From a virus, in IMG/VR virus record IMGVR_UViG_3300020183_000129, positions 1 through 48,599 of that record: a stretch of 48,599 nt of DNA; one strand, written 5' to 3'. Of the stretch, positions 1 to 8,262 are shown one piece after another. Positions within the stretch are counted from its first letter, which is position 1; each line of letters starts with the position of its first letter. A program made the position numbers and the translations under genes. Below the pieces are notes generated by a model. The model was not told where the DNA came from, did no database searches, and worked only from the letters and a program-made list of their open reading frames with translations.

Positions 1-476
1 TGCTTGATCCTGTCAGTGCCATCGCCCTTGCGTCGAGTGCGTACAACGCAATAAAAAAGGGCATAGAGTTCGGTAGAGAACTCCAAGACATGGGTGGACA
101 ACTGTCCCAATGGGCCAGTGCCATCTCTGACCTTGAGTACTTCGAGAAGAAGGCCGAAGACCCGCCTTGGTATAAAGCCTTCAGCGGCAGCGCCCAAGCC
201 GAGGCTATGGAGGTCTTCGCTGCCAAGAAGAAGATCGAGGCGCAGCGCAACGAGTTGAGGACGTACATCCAGTTTAGCTATGGGCAGAGTGGATGGGAAG
301 AGTTTCTCAAGATGGAAGGTGACATCCGCAAGCGGCGGCAAGCCCACGAGCACCGTCGTGCTGAGATGAAAGAGATGCTGATCAGTGGTGCTTTGATCTT
401 TTTAATAGTATCATCCATCAGCGCGACGCTCGGCCTGATCGTATGGCTCTACTTTCAGCAGAGGGGTGGTCTCTAA
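1..476 (+). CDS. Membrane-anchored phage protein, start codon cut by the window edge
   Basis: The frame is open from base 3. Bases 1-2 are TG, so the codon straddling the edge is very probably ATG and only one base is missing, giving about 158 aa. The N-terminal part (DPVSAIALASSAYNAIKKG) and the following charged helices are cytoplasmic in character. One strong membrane segment lies near the C-terminus (ALIFLIVSSISATLGLIVWL) and ends in a short charged tail. It opens the holin/endolysin cassette, and its TAA overlaps the next ATG (TAATG). I recognise it as a type often found beside lysis genes in environmental podoviruses but know no proven function; a role in lysis control or as a holin-like factor is inference. 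Confidence 0.75.
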   Translation, partial: LDPVSAIALASSAYNAIKKGIEFGRELQDMGGQLSQWASAISDLEYFEKKAEDPPWYKAFSGSAQAEAMEVFAAKKKIEAQRNELRTYIQFSYGQSGWEEFLKMEGDIRKRRQAHEHRRAEMKEMLISGALIFLIVSSISATLGLIVWLYFQQRGGL

Positions 477-712
477 TGTCGAAAGCAATTCGGGCAATCT
501 GGGGCCTCGTGACCTACGGGCCGTTTCTCATTCTGCTGATCGGCTCTCTGACGTTTGCCTACCTGTTCACGCAGGCCGGTGATGGCTTCTACCGCTACCC
601 GTGCCAAGATCCGGCTATGTGGGGCGATCCTCAATGCCACCCCCCGGCGTGTGAGGCATCCGGCACTTGCACCGACTACCTGATCGAGAAGGGAGGTCAG
701 AATGAGAACTGA
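476..712 (+). CDS. Small single-span membrane protein, Cys-rich C-terminus
   Basis: 78 aa. The ATG at 476 shares a base with the upstream stop codon, so translation is probably coupled; an in-frame upstream start at 443 would only lengthen it inside the previous gene. Residues about 8-30 form one transmembrane helix. The rest is polar with four cysteines (C at CQD, QCH, ACEA and GTC), suggesting a disulphide-bonded periplasmic domain. It lies between another membrane protein and the holin candidate, so a spanin-like or holin-accessory role is possible. There is no lipobox, so it is not a clear Rz1. Function unknown. Confidence 0.65.
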   Translation: MSKAIRAIWGLVTYGPFLILLIGSLTFAYLFTQAGDGFYRYPCQDPAMWGDPQCHPPACEASGTCTDYLIEKGGQNEN

Positions 713-974
713 CGAATATGCCGACACGCTCGAAGCGAAGCTGCGTTTCTTCGTCGGCATCTGCCTTGCGCTGACGCTGACCGGCACGATCTTCGCCGTG
801 CTCTATTCTTTGATCTTCGTGACGCAGCCGATGAACGGCAGCGCGCCGAACGACCAGAAGTTCTTCGAACTGATCCAGCCCATCGCGACATTCTTGACTG
901 GCACGTTGTCTGGCATCATGCTCGCCACACGTCGTGGCGCTGACAAGGGGAAGCCTGATGACACTCCTGAGTGA
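702..974 (+). CDS. Putative holin
   Basis: 90 aa with two hydrophobic segments (around residues 15-40 and 58-76), a short charged N-terminus and a basic/acidic tail. This is the usual topology of small two-span holins, which make the inner-membrane lesion that lets the endolysin out. The start overlaps the previous gene by 11 nt, with a GGGAGG sequence about 5 nt upstream. Its 3' end overlaps the endolysin start at 958. Position directly before a GH19 endolysin is the main support; the sequence itself only shows a small membrane protein. Confidence 0.65.
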   Translation: MRTDEYADTLEAKLRFFVGICLALTLTGTIFAVLYSLIFVTQPMNGSAPNDQKFFELIQPIATFLTGTLSGIMLATRRGADKGKPDDTPE

Positions 975-1875
975 GGCACAACTTGCCAAGATGATCCCGA
1001 CCAACAAGGAGGTCGCAGAGTGGTGCAAGACGCTCAATGACATGCTCCCGAAGTACGGGATCACCACGCCGCAGAGGATCGCCTCTTTCATCAGCCAATG
1101 CGCGCATGAAAGCGCGGACTTCAAATTGCTGGAGGAGAATCTCAACTACAGCAAGGAATCGCTGGAGCGCGTGTTCCCGAAGTACTTCGGTGCCAACAAG
1201 CGCAATGCGAACGAGTATGCTCGCAAGCCAGAGAAGATCGCGAACTACGTCTATATGGACGAGTTTCGTTCGAAGGGTGGTGCTCTTGGCAACGTCCAAG
1301 AGGGTGATGGCTGGCGCTTCCGTGGTCGTGGGCTGAAGCAAGTGACAGGCCGCTCCAACTATACTACCTTCGGCAAGGCCATTGGCAAAACAGCCGAAGA
1401 GGCTGCTGAGTATCTGACGACAAAGGAAGGTGCGCTTGTCTCTGCGCTTTGGTTTTGGGACAGTCGCAAGTTGAACGACGTGGCCGACACGGGTGATGTT
1501 GCCCGTGTCACCAAAATCATCAATGGGGGCGACATTGGCCTCGAAGATAGGAGAAAACGCTATGATGCGGCTCTTGCGATCCTTGCTGGGAAAGACGCCA
1601 CAGGGAATGGTGGTGGAAGCGGTGGCGGGCAAAGTTCTGGACAAGGTTCAGGACAAGGTGGAGGAAGCAGTGAAGGAAAAGGTGGAGGATCTCAAGTCCT
1701 CCGCGCTGGAAGCCGTGGCGCAGAAGTCGCCGCTCTCCAAAAAGCCCTCGGTATCACAGCCGACGGCAGCTTCGGCCCCGGCACCGAAAAAGCCCTCAAG
1801 CAGTGGCAGCAAGCCCAAGGCATGACGCCTGACGGTGTGGCTGGGCCGAAGACACTCTCCAAATTATTGGTTTGA
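958..1875 (+). CDS. Endolysin: GH19 (chitinase-like) muramidase with peptidoglycan-binding domain
   Basis: 305 aa. Residues about 1-210 form a GH19 lysozyme-like domain: the AHES motif supplies a catalytic glutamate at residue 51, followed by GRGLKQVTGRSNY, typical of phage GH19 endolysins. A Gly/Ser/Gln-rich stretch (about 213-243) links it to a C-terminal PG_binding_1 domain with the usual VAALQKALGI and TPDGVAGPKTL pattern. It cuts peptidoglycan at the end of infection after holin opening. No signal peptide is seen. ATG 958 is preferred over GTG 934 because AAGGGGAAG lies just upstream. The linker region also carries a second, overlapping frame (separate entry). Confidence 0.93.
   Translation: MTLLSEAQLAKMIPTNKEVAEWCKTLNDMLPKYGITTPQRIASFISQCAHESADFKLLEENLNYSKESLERVFPKYFGANKRNANEYARKPEKIANYVYMDEFRSKGGALGNVQEGDGWRFRGRGLKQVTGRSNYTTFGKAIGKTAEEAAEYLTTKEGALVSALWFWDSRKLNDVADTGDVARVTKIINGGDIGLEDRRKRYDAALAILAGKDATGNGGGSGGGQSSGQGSGQGGGSSEGKGGGSQVLRAGSRGAEVAALQKALGITADGSFGPGTEKALKQWQQAQGMTPDGVAGPKTLSKLLV
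1562..1825 (+). CDS. Candidate overprinted gene inside the endolysin gene (+1 frame)
   Basis: 87 aa in the +1 frame relative to the endolysin. ATG 1562 (a second ATG follows at 1565) has AGGAG at 1549-1553, eight bases upstream. The product starts MMRLLRSLLGKTPQG, continues as an amphipathic helix with repeated VxDKV/VxEKV spacing (about residues 16-45), then a Lys/Pro/Ser/Ala tail. The endolysin frame over the same bases is a Gly/Ser/Gln linker plus the start of its cell-wall binding domain. Either frame could be the passenger: Gly-rich codons produce Val/Glu/Ala codons when shifted by one, and the SD also encodes the DRRKRY segment of GH19. Function unknown; a membrane-surface helix is possible. 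Confidence 0.45.
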   Translation: MMRLLRSLLGKTPQGMVVEAVAGKVLDKVQDKVEEAVKEKVEDLKSSALEAVAQKSPLSKKPSVSQPTAASAPAPKKPSSSGSKPKA

Positions 1876-1878
1876 TCC

Positions 1879-3792
1879 ATGCCTCTAACCAAACTTCAGT
1901 TCCAGCCGGGTATCAACAAAGAGACCACCTCATACAGCAACGAGGGTGGTTGGTTCGACATGGACAAGATGCGCTTCCGCGCAGGCTTTCCAGAGAAGAT
2001 CGGCGGTTGGGTCAGGCTTGGACTGAAGTCGTTCTTGGGGACGTGCCGCGCTTTGCATGCGTGGCGAACGATCAACCTAGACAACTATCTGGGTCTCGGC
2101 ACGAACCTCAAGTACTACATCGAAGAGGGAGAGGGCTACTACGACATCACGCCGATCAGGGCTACGACCGCTGCTGGTGATGTGACCTTCGCGGCTACTG
2201 ACGGGTCTTCCGTTCTGACCGTATCGGACACGGCACATGGCGCTGTGGCTGGTGACTTCGTCACCTTCAGTGGTGCCGCCAGTCTTGGCGGCAACATCAC
2301 AGCCGCTATCCTCAATCAAGAGTACCAGATCGCCAGCATCGTCAACGGCAACTCATACACTATCGTGGCGCGCGCTGTGGGCACGGTGGCCGATATCACG
2401 GTCAATGGGCAGTACACGCCGACGCCTGTAGTCGCAAACGCTTCTGACAGTGGTGATGGTGGCGCTGCTGTGATCGGTGCCTATCAGATCAACACAGGTA
2501 TCAATACATCGATCTATGGCAACGGCTGGGGCGCGTCGTTCTGGGGCCGTGGCACTTGGGGTTCTGGCGCATCCATTAATGCGCTGACCGATACTCTGCG
2601 TGTCTGGACTCACGACAACTTCGGCGAAGATCTGATCATCAACGTGTATAACGGCGGTATATACTACTGGGATGCGTCATCAGGTTTGTCAACTCGGGCG
2701 GTTCCCTTAACAGCCTTGTCTGGTGCCAGCAATCCCCCCACAGTTGCGGCCAAGATCTCGGTCTCTGATGTGGACAGGCATGTTATCGCCTTTGGGTGCA
2801 ACCCGCTTGGCTCTTCTACCCAAGATCCTCTTCTCATTCGCTTCTCCGATCAGGAGAATGCAGCAGATTGGACGCCTACAACCACGAACACGGCGGGAGA
2901 TCTTCTGGTCGGCTCTGGCTCTCGGATCATCACTGCTGTTGAAACGCGCCAGCAGATACTCGTGTTCACGGACATCTCCGTCCACGCGATGCAGTATCTT
3001 GGGCCACCCTTCACTTTCGGCATCAACATGATGGCTGAAGGCACAACTATTGTTGGGCCGAATGCTGCGGTAGCCATAGACGACAGCGTTTACTGGATGG
3101 GGCAGACTGAGTTCTACATCTACAACGGTGCCGTGCAGAAACTTCCTTGCTCTGTCAGGGACTATGTCTTCTCAGACTTCAACACCAATCAGGTAGAGCA
3201 GGTGTTCTGCTCTGTGAACTCTTCGTTTGCTGAGATCTGGTGGTTCTATCCGTCTGCCAACAGCGACAACCTCGACAGGTACGTTGTCTACAACTACGAG
3301 CAGAACCTCTGGTACTATGGTTCGATGGCGCGCAGTGCGTGGATCGACCGTGGCGTTGTCGGGTTCCCGATAGCTGCTGGTCTGGATGGCTACCTCTACT
3401 ACCATGAGAACGGATTTGACGATGGCAGTACAAACCCTGCCTCGGCGATCAACGCCTACATCGAGTCCAGCCAGTTCGACATTGGCGATGGCAACAACTT
3501 CAGCTTTGTCAGCCGCATCATCCCTGACATCACCTTCAGGAACTCCAGTGCTGCATCGCCGTCAGTCATCTTCACGATGAAGGCACGAAACTTTCCGGGT
3601 GGTGCCTACCTTCAGGATGACGATGAGACCGTTACCAAGATTGCATCGACGCCAGTCGAGCAGTTCACCAATCAGGTGTACGTCAGGCTGCGTGGCAGGT
3701 CGATGGCGCTCAGGGTCGAGTCTTTGACGACAGGAATCGGATGGCGACTGGGCTCTCCGAGGATTGATATCAGGCAAGACGGTAGGCGCTGA
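1879..3792 (+). CDS. Tail/packaged-DNA stabilisation protein (P22 gp10-like)
   Basis: 637 aa. It begins MPLTKLQFQPGINKETT and is rich in beta-strand and aromatic residues throughout, with motifs such as NNEGGWFDMDK-like and GGWVRLG near the start, and repeated blade-like segments (YWDASSG, VYWMGQTEFYIYNG, YNYEQNLWYYG). This matches the propeller-type tail hub proteins related to P22 gp10 that close the portal after packaging. An inserted Ala/Thr/Val-rich stretch (about residues 95-200) looks like an extra beta domain. It starts 3 nt after the endolysin stop. Family placement rests on recognition of pattern and length, not on a computed match. Confidence 0.65.
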   Translation: MPLTKLQFQPGINKETTSYSNEGGWFDMDKMRFRAGFPEKIGGWVRLGLKSFLGTCRALHAWRTINLDNYLGLGTNLKYYIEEGEGYYDITPIRATTAAGDVTFAATDGSSVLTVSDTAHGAVAGDFVTFSGAASLGGNITAAILNQEYQIASIVNGNSYTIVARAVGTVADITVNGQYTPTPVVANASDSGDGGAAVIGAYQINTGINTSIYGNGWGASFWGRGTWGSGASINALTDTLRVWTHDNFGEDLIINVYNGGIYYWDASSGLSTRAVPLTALSGASNPPTVAAKISVSDVDRHVIAFGCNPLGSSTQDPLLIRFSDQENAADWTPTTTNTAGDLLVGSGSRIITAVETRQQILVFTDISVHAMQYLGPPFTFGINMMAEGTTIVGPNAAVAIDDSVYWMGQTEFYIYNGAVQKLPCSVRDYVFSDFNTNQVEQVFCSVNSSFAEIWWFYPSANSDNLDRYVVYNYEQNLWYYGSMARSAWIDRGVVGFPIAAGLDGYLYYHENGFDDGSTNPASAINAYIESSQFDIGDGNNFSFVSRIIPDITFRNSSAASPSVIFTMKARNFPGGAYLQDDDETVTKIASTPVEQFTNQVYVRLRGRSMALRVESLTTGIGWRLGSPRIDIRQDGRR

Positions 3793-4091
3793 TGTCAAAC
3801 AGGCTTGTACCAGCACCATACTTCCCGATCCCGCCGAAGGAGTACGACCAGCGGTACTTCAACGAGGTCATCCGAGCGTTCTCTCTGTATCTGGATCAGG
3901 CACGGAACCCCGGCGAGGGCAGGAATACCTTCACTGTCTTCACTGCGCTGCAGACGGACGATGTAGGGCTGGAGCCGGGGGCTATCTTTAACCACGGCGG
4001 ATATGTTAAAGTCAGCGAGACAAACACGCCGCACGTTCGTGGGTCATCTGGCACTGCATCAGTTGGCTCAGTCACAGTGATCACAACGTAG
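3792..4091 (+). CDS. Small conserved virion-associated protein
   Basis: 99 aa. ATG shares a base with the preceding TGA. The opening MSNRLVPAPYFPIPPKEYDQ followed by a helix (RYFNEVIRAFSLYLDQ) and a C-terminal beta-rich part is a layout I recognise from podovirus structural operons, where it sits beside the tail hub gene. No catalytic motif is visible. A small tail or connector component is the likely role, inferred from position. Confidence 0.6.
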   Translation: MSNRLVPAPYFPIPPKEYDQRYFNEVIRAFSLYLDQARNPGEGRNTFTVFTALQTDDVGLEPGAIFNHGGYVKVSETNTPHVRGSSGTASVGSVTVITT

Positions 4092-4106
4092 ACTGGAGAA
4101 CCAGAG

Positions 4107-5297
4107 ATGCGCCGTGGAGCGTCTAGCACAGACAAATCTTCTTCTGGTGGAAGCAGTAAGGGTGAAACTCCCAGCTTTAAAAGTTTGAAGGACGCGGCGG
4201 AGGCTGGGTATCATGGCAAGGCTGTGAACATTGAGGGCAAGGGCGTCCAGAAGGTTTCGTTTGCTGACAAGGCTTATGACAAGGCCATGGCGGCTAAGAG
4301 CGCCTCTGCGTCTTCCGCTGGTGGTGTGGGCGGCGGCGGCAACGCTGCTGCATCTACTCCAGACAAGGACAAACCCGGATTTCTTGAGGGCATCAAGAGT
4401 TTTGGTTCCGCGCTTGCCGCCGCTCCCGGTGCCATAGCCAGAGATCTGTCCATGGGCGCTACTGCACTCAAGGGAGGCTTTAGCTTTGAGGGGCAAAAGG
4501 CCGCTCTTGAAAAGGCTGGCTACACTCCGCAGCAGGCACAAGACTACATTGACAGAACCAAGGCGACCATAGCCAGAAACGAAGCTGAGGCAATTGCTGC
4601 GCAGCGGGACAAACCTGATCGCCCGTTTGATGCGGCACCCACATCGCCTACTGTGCCTGTTGCTCCTGAAGAGCAGATGCCTGTCTACCGCAGCCCTTTT
4701 GGGACTGCTCCGCCTATCGGCACAACCATGGCTCCTCCGGGCCCTGAGATCACACCTCAGATGCGTGCCGCTGCTCTCCAGATGTTCGAGTCTCAGCGTG
4801 GCGCTGGCCAGATCCCGTATCAGATGCTGCCGTATCAGCAGGGTATTGGAAGCATGCGTCGTCCCGGCTTTCTTCCCAGAGAACCCGACCCGTATGACGG
4901 CATGCGCAACATTGGCTTGCCAGTTGGTCAGCCTCGGATGCCCGGCATTCAGCCGATGCCGCAGCCCCGTATGCCGCAGCAAAACGTCAGCCCTGCATTC
5001 CAGTATGCTGCTCAGAACTACCAGCGTCTTGGCGGATCTCAGCGCCTGATGGATCGCCCTATGGAGATGATGAGCGCAGCCGAGCGTCAGCGCATCAATG
5101 AGATGAGCCGCGCCATGGCGGAACAGCAAGAGTACGATATGGGCCGTCGCATGATGGGGAAAGGCGGCGGCGTCGTCGAGCCTAGACTCCCGTTGCCTAG
5201 GGGCTTTGGTGATGATGTTGCGCCCGGTATGCGACCGCGCCCTGTTGGTGCTGGAATTGCGTCACTCCGGGGCCTTCCATCGTATCTCGTGAGGTAA
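4107..5297 (+). CDS. Low-complexity internal virion protein candidate
   Basis: 396 aa. The N-terminal third is Ser/Lys/Ala-rich with short helices; the central and C-terminal parts are Met/Pro/Gln/Arg-rich (many PRMP, MRP and QMLP runs), consistent with an unfolded, DNA-associated or ejected protein. AACCAGAG precedes the ATG and the next gene starts 4 nt after the stop. No known domain is recognised. It lies between the tail hub and other presumed ejection proteins, so packaging into the particle is the likeliest role. Confidence 0.6.
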   Translation: MRRGASSTDKSSSGGSSKGETPSFKSLKDAAEAGYHGKAVNIEGKGVQKVSFADKAYDKAMAAKSASASSAGGVGGGGNAAASTPDKDKPGFLEGIKSFGSALAAAPGAIARDLSMGATALKGGFSFEGQKAALEKAGYTPQQAQDYIDRTKATIARNEAEAIAAQRDKPDRPFDAAPTSPTVPVAPEEQMPVYRSPFGTAPPIGTTMAPPGPEITPQMRAAALQMFESQRGAGQIPYQMLPYQQGIGSMRRPGFLPREPDPYDGMRNIGLPVGQPRMPGIQPMPQPRMPQQNVSPAFQYAAQNYQRLGGSQRLMDRPMEMMSAAERQRINEMSRAMAEQQEYDMGRRMMGKGGGVVEPRLPLPRGFGDDVAPGMRPRPVGAGIASLRGLPSYLVR

Positions 5298-5301
5298 TCA
5301 C

Positions 5302-6456
5302 ATGCTGCCTCTTCTCTTCAGCGTCGGCCTTCCTGCTCTAGTTGGGTCTGGTGCCTTGGGTGCCGGAACATTCTTGGCTGGCCTGTCAGCACCTGCTCTG
5401 GCTGGCATTGGTGCTGGCCTTGGCTCCCTGCTACAGACGGGAGATCTTGGAGAGGGGATCAAGACCGGCCTAACCGGCTTCATCGGTGGGAAGCTTCTTG
5501 GCGGTCTGTCTGCAACTCCAAGCCAAGCTGCCGCGACAACTGCGACAACTACTGGAGTTGAGGCTGCAAGGCCGGGGTTCCTTCAGGCTGCTCTAGGGCC
5601 GAGCCCGTCCATCACCGAGGCGATGAAGACTGCTACGGCACCAAAGTTCCTTAGCACTTTTGCGCCGAATGCTGGCGCTGGGCTGACTGGCTTTGCCACA
5701 GCAGCAACGCTGCCGGGAGTTCTTCCTGCTGCGTTCATAGGTCAGAGCAGGGCTGACTACTCCAGCCAAATGAAGCGAGCGCGTGACGCTGAGGGAGAGG
5801 ACGAGGATACACGTCCCCCCATGCCGCGCCCCATGAGGAGGACGCTCAGTCAAGATCCGTACGCCACCAGCACTGGCGAGGGCCTGTACTTCCAGTACCA
5901 GAGGCCACCTGCTCCTCTGGGTTATGAGCCGCAGTACCCGTACTACTACCGTGGTGGTGGCATCATCGATCTTCGCCGCATGCAGGAAGGTGGTGAGGTC
6001 GCTACGCAACCTGAGATGCAAGCGCCTGATGCTGGCATGAACGAGAAGCAGGTAATCGTCGAGGCGATCAAGGCGATCAAGGGCGCATCCGACAATCCTG
6101 AGATCGCGCTTGGTATGTTCGTGCAGAAGTACGGCGAAGATGCGCTGCGTGATCTTGTCACCCGCGTTCAGTCTGGCGAGTTCGACCAGACGGTCGAAGA
6201 TAGCGAGGGCATGATCCGTGGGCCGGGTGACGGCATGGATGACATGGTGCCTGCGTCTGTCGAGGGAGAGCAGGACGTTCTTCTGGCCGACAACGAGTAT
6301 ATCGTGCCTGCGGATGTAGTGAGCGGCCTTGGCAATGGGTCGTCAGACGCTGGCGCTCGCGAGTTGGACAGGATGCTTGAGCGCGTCCGCATGGCTCGTA
6401 CGGGCACCACGCAGCAAGCGCCGCAGGTCAATGGTAGAGAGATGCTGCCGGTATGA
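5302..6456 (+). CDS. Internal virion protein with glycine-rich hydrophobic N-terminus
   Basis: 384 aa. Residues 1-75 are Gly/Ala/Leu-rich and hydrophobic (LPALVGSGALGAGTFLAGL), suited to membrane insertion during genome ejection. A central Pro/Tyr/Arg-rich linker follows. The C-terminal region (about 240-384) contains GPGDGMDDMVPASVEGEQD, DNEYIVPADVVSGLGNG and SSDAGARELDRMLERVR, a pattern I know from structural proteins of environmental podoviruses. Its stop overlaps the next ATG. Role as an ejected or head-internal protein is inferred from composition and place. Confidence 0.65.
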   Translation: MLPLLFSVGLPALVGSGALGAGTFLAGLSAPALAGIGAGLGSLLQTGDLGEGIKTGLTGFIGGKLLGGLSATPSQAAATTATTTGVEAARPGFLQAALGPSPSITEAMKTATAPKFLSTFAPNAGAGLTGFATAATLPGVLPAAFIGQSRADYSSQMKRARDAEGEDEDTRPPMPRPMRRTLSQDPYATSTGEGLYFQYQRPPAPLGYEPQYPYYYRGGGIIDLRRMQEGGEVATQPEMQAPDAGMNEKQVIVEAIKAIKGASDNPEIALGMFVQKYGEDALRDLVTRVQSGEFDQTVEDSEGMIRGPGDGMDDMVPASVEGEQDVLLADNEYIVPADVVSGLGNGSSDAGARELDRMLERVRMARTGTTQQAPQVNGREMLPV

Positions 6457-6878
6457 GGATCAGCCTTGTTCCGCATGAAGCGGTCGGTCTTGTGTGGAAA
6501 GATGTCGAGCGAGTGCTGGCCAGAAGTGTTGCGACCGTCAAGGATAGGTCAACGCTGATCGACATACTGGATGGTGTGTACGATGGGATATACGCGCTCT
6601 GGGTTGTTCTGGATGACGACAACAACATCGTTGCCGCTTTCACCACCAGAGTGATCGTGTACCCCAGACGCAGGGCGCTTGCCTTGGACTGGATCGGCGG
6701 ATCGAAGATGAGGGAATGGTCTGAGCAGCTAGTGGATGTGATGACCAAGTACGCCAAAGAATTGGACTGCCAGCACCTTGAGGGATATGGTAGAAAGGGC
6801 TGGTCTAGGTTCTTCGACAAGAGGCACGGTGTCTACCCAGAGTACACGGCCTACCGGATGGAGTTGAGCGATGGGTAA
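6453..6878 (+). CDS. Small acetyltransferase-like internal virion protein (T7 gp13-like)
   Basis: 141 aa, overlapping both neighbours by 4 and 8 nt (ATGA and ATGGGTAA). The pattern of beta strands (YALWVVLDDDNNIVAAFTTRV) followed by LALDWIGGSK and a helix, then LDCQHLEGYGRKGWSRFF, resembles the GNAT-like fold of T7 gp13-type internal virion proteins. The acetyl-CoA binding loop is not obvious, so enzymatic activity is doubtful. An assembly or ejection role is inferred from its place between two internal proteins. Confidence 0.6.
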   Translation: MRISLVPHEAVGLVWKDVERVLARSVATVKDRSTLIDILDGVYDGIYALWVVLDDDNNIVAAFTTRVIVYPRRRALALDWIGGSKMREWSEQLVDVMTKYAKELDCQHLEGYGRKGWSRFFDKRHGVYPEYTAYRMELSDG

Positions 6879-8262
6879 GGGCAGTCAGCAGGTTCCCACC
6901 GAAGGCACAGTGCGCCAGACGCAACTGCCCGAGTACGCCGATCCGTACTTCCGCAGGCTCCTTCAGGGTGCTGAAGAAGTCACCATGCCGTTTGACCCAA
7001 TGACGGGTCAGTCAACCTACATCCCGTATGGCGGTGAGCGCATCGCTCCGTCAAAAATGTACGGTGACATTCAAGCATCCCGTGCCATGGTCAGGGGCAT
7101 TGCAGAGCAAGGCATCCCCGGCATGAAGGAGGCCATGGGTGCCCAGCGCGAGGGCATGGATATCACGCGCCGTGGTGTTGGCTACACCGATGAAGGCATC
7201 GGTCGTCTTCGTGGTCTGTCGGATTACAAGACTGGAGAATTCACTCCGTTCGGAGAGTTCCAGCAGTACGACTTCCGCGATCCGTTTCAGTTCTCCCAGT
7301 ACGGGTTCCGCCCGGACTTCCAGTTCCAGCAGGCACAGTTCCGCGAACCTGAGAGGTTCGCTGGTGCGCAGGTTCAGGAATATATGTCGCCCTACATGCA
7401 GTCTGTTGTTGAACAGCAGCAGCGTCAGGCGCAGTTGGAGTTCGAGCGTCAGGGCGCAGCGCGCGCAGCACAGGCTGTACAGGCTGGCGCTTTCGGCGGG
7501 TCTCGTCAGGCGGTGCAAGAGGCTCTGGCTGAAGAGGCTCTCGGTCGCCAGATGGGTGACATTCAGGCGCGTGGGTCGCAGGCTGCATTCGAGCAAGCGA
7601 CACAACAGTTCGGCGCTGATCGTGCGGCTCGGATGGCGGTTGATCAGGCTCGTGCCGCTGAACTCGCTCGTGTGCAATCGTCCGCTGCTGCGGAGCAGGC
7701 GCGTGTTGATCAGGCCCGCTATACTGAACTCGCCAACCGTGAGCAGGCGCAGGCTGCTGAGTTCGCCCGCGCGGGCAATGTAGAAGCCGCCGAGGCAGCG
7801 CGCGTTCAGGCTGCGCGTTATGACGACTTGGCGCGCCGTCAATCCGCTGTCGAGCAGTCCCGGCAGTTCGGTGCCAGTCAGGCTCTTGCAGCAGAGCAGG
7901 CAGCAATCGCTGCCGCAGGTCAGATGGGGACAATGGCACAAGGGCTTGGGTCTCTTGGTCAGTCGCTGGCTGGCCTTGGTGAACGTCAGCGTGCTGCCGA
8001 CATTCAGGGGGCACAGCTTCTTGAGACCATAGGTCGTGACATCAGGGCTGAGGATCAGGCCCGCCTTGATCTTGCCTATGAGGACTTCCTGCGTCAGCGC
8101 GACTATCCGATCCAGCAGTATGAGCGGATGGCTGGCATTCTGCGTGGTGTGCCTGTCTCGCCGAGTGTGGAAGAAACGCGCTTTGCGTCGTACAATCCGA
8201 CTGCACAAGCACTAGGTGCAGGCCTCTCTGCACTTGGACTGTATAAGGGTCTTTCGTCATGA
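6871..8262 (+). CDS. Coiled-coil internal/ejection protein
   Basis: 463 aa. A proline- and aromatic-containing N-terminal part with repeated FQ-rich segments (residues about 120-165: EFQQYDFRDPFQFSQYGFRP) leads into a long Ala/Gln/Arg/Glu helix region (about 170-350) with heptad-like spacing, then a Gly/Ala-rich C-terminus (ALGAGLSALGLYKGL). Such proteins in podoviruses are packed in the head and leave with the DNA. The Ala/Gln helices contain imperfect repeats (AAELARVQ, ARYTELANR, ARYDDLARR). ATGA overlap with the next gene. Confidence 0.65.
   Translation: MGKGSQQVPTEGTVRQTQLPEYADPYFRRLLQGAEEVTMPFDPMTGQSTYIPYGGERIAPSKMYGDIQASRAMVRGIAEQGIPGMKEAMGAQREGMDITRRGVGYTDEGIGRLRGLSDYKTGEFTPFGEFQQYDFRDPFQFSQYGFRPDFQFQQAQFREPERFAGAQVQEYMSPYMQSVVEQQQRQAQLEFERQGAARAAQAVQAGAFGGSRQAVQEALAEEALGRQMGDIQARGSQAAFEQATQQFGADRAARMAVDQARAAELARVQSSAAAEQARVDQARYTELANREQAQAAEFARAGNVEAAEAARVQAARYDDLARRQSAVEQSRQFGASQALAAEQAAIAAAGQMGTMAQGLGSLGQSLAGLGERQRAADIQGAQLLETIGRDIRAEDQARLDLAYEDFLRQRDYPIQQYERMAGILRGVPVSPSVEETRFASYNPTAQALGAGLSALGLYKGLSS

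Noticed and set aside
4068-5129. 353-codon minus-strand frame opposite the low-complexity virion gene
   Set aside because: Leu/Arg/Ser-rich antisense shadow of a repeat-rich gene; no start signal.
7051-8208. Minus-strand frames opposite the coiled-coil internal protein
   Set aside because: Composition follows the complementary strand of Gln/Ala/Arg codons; no SD.
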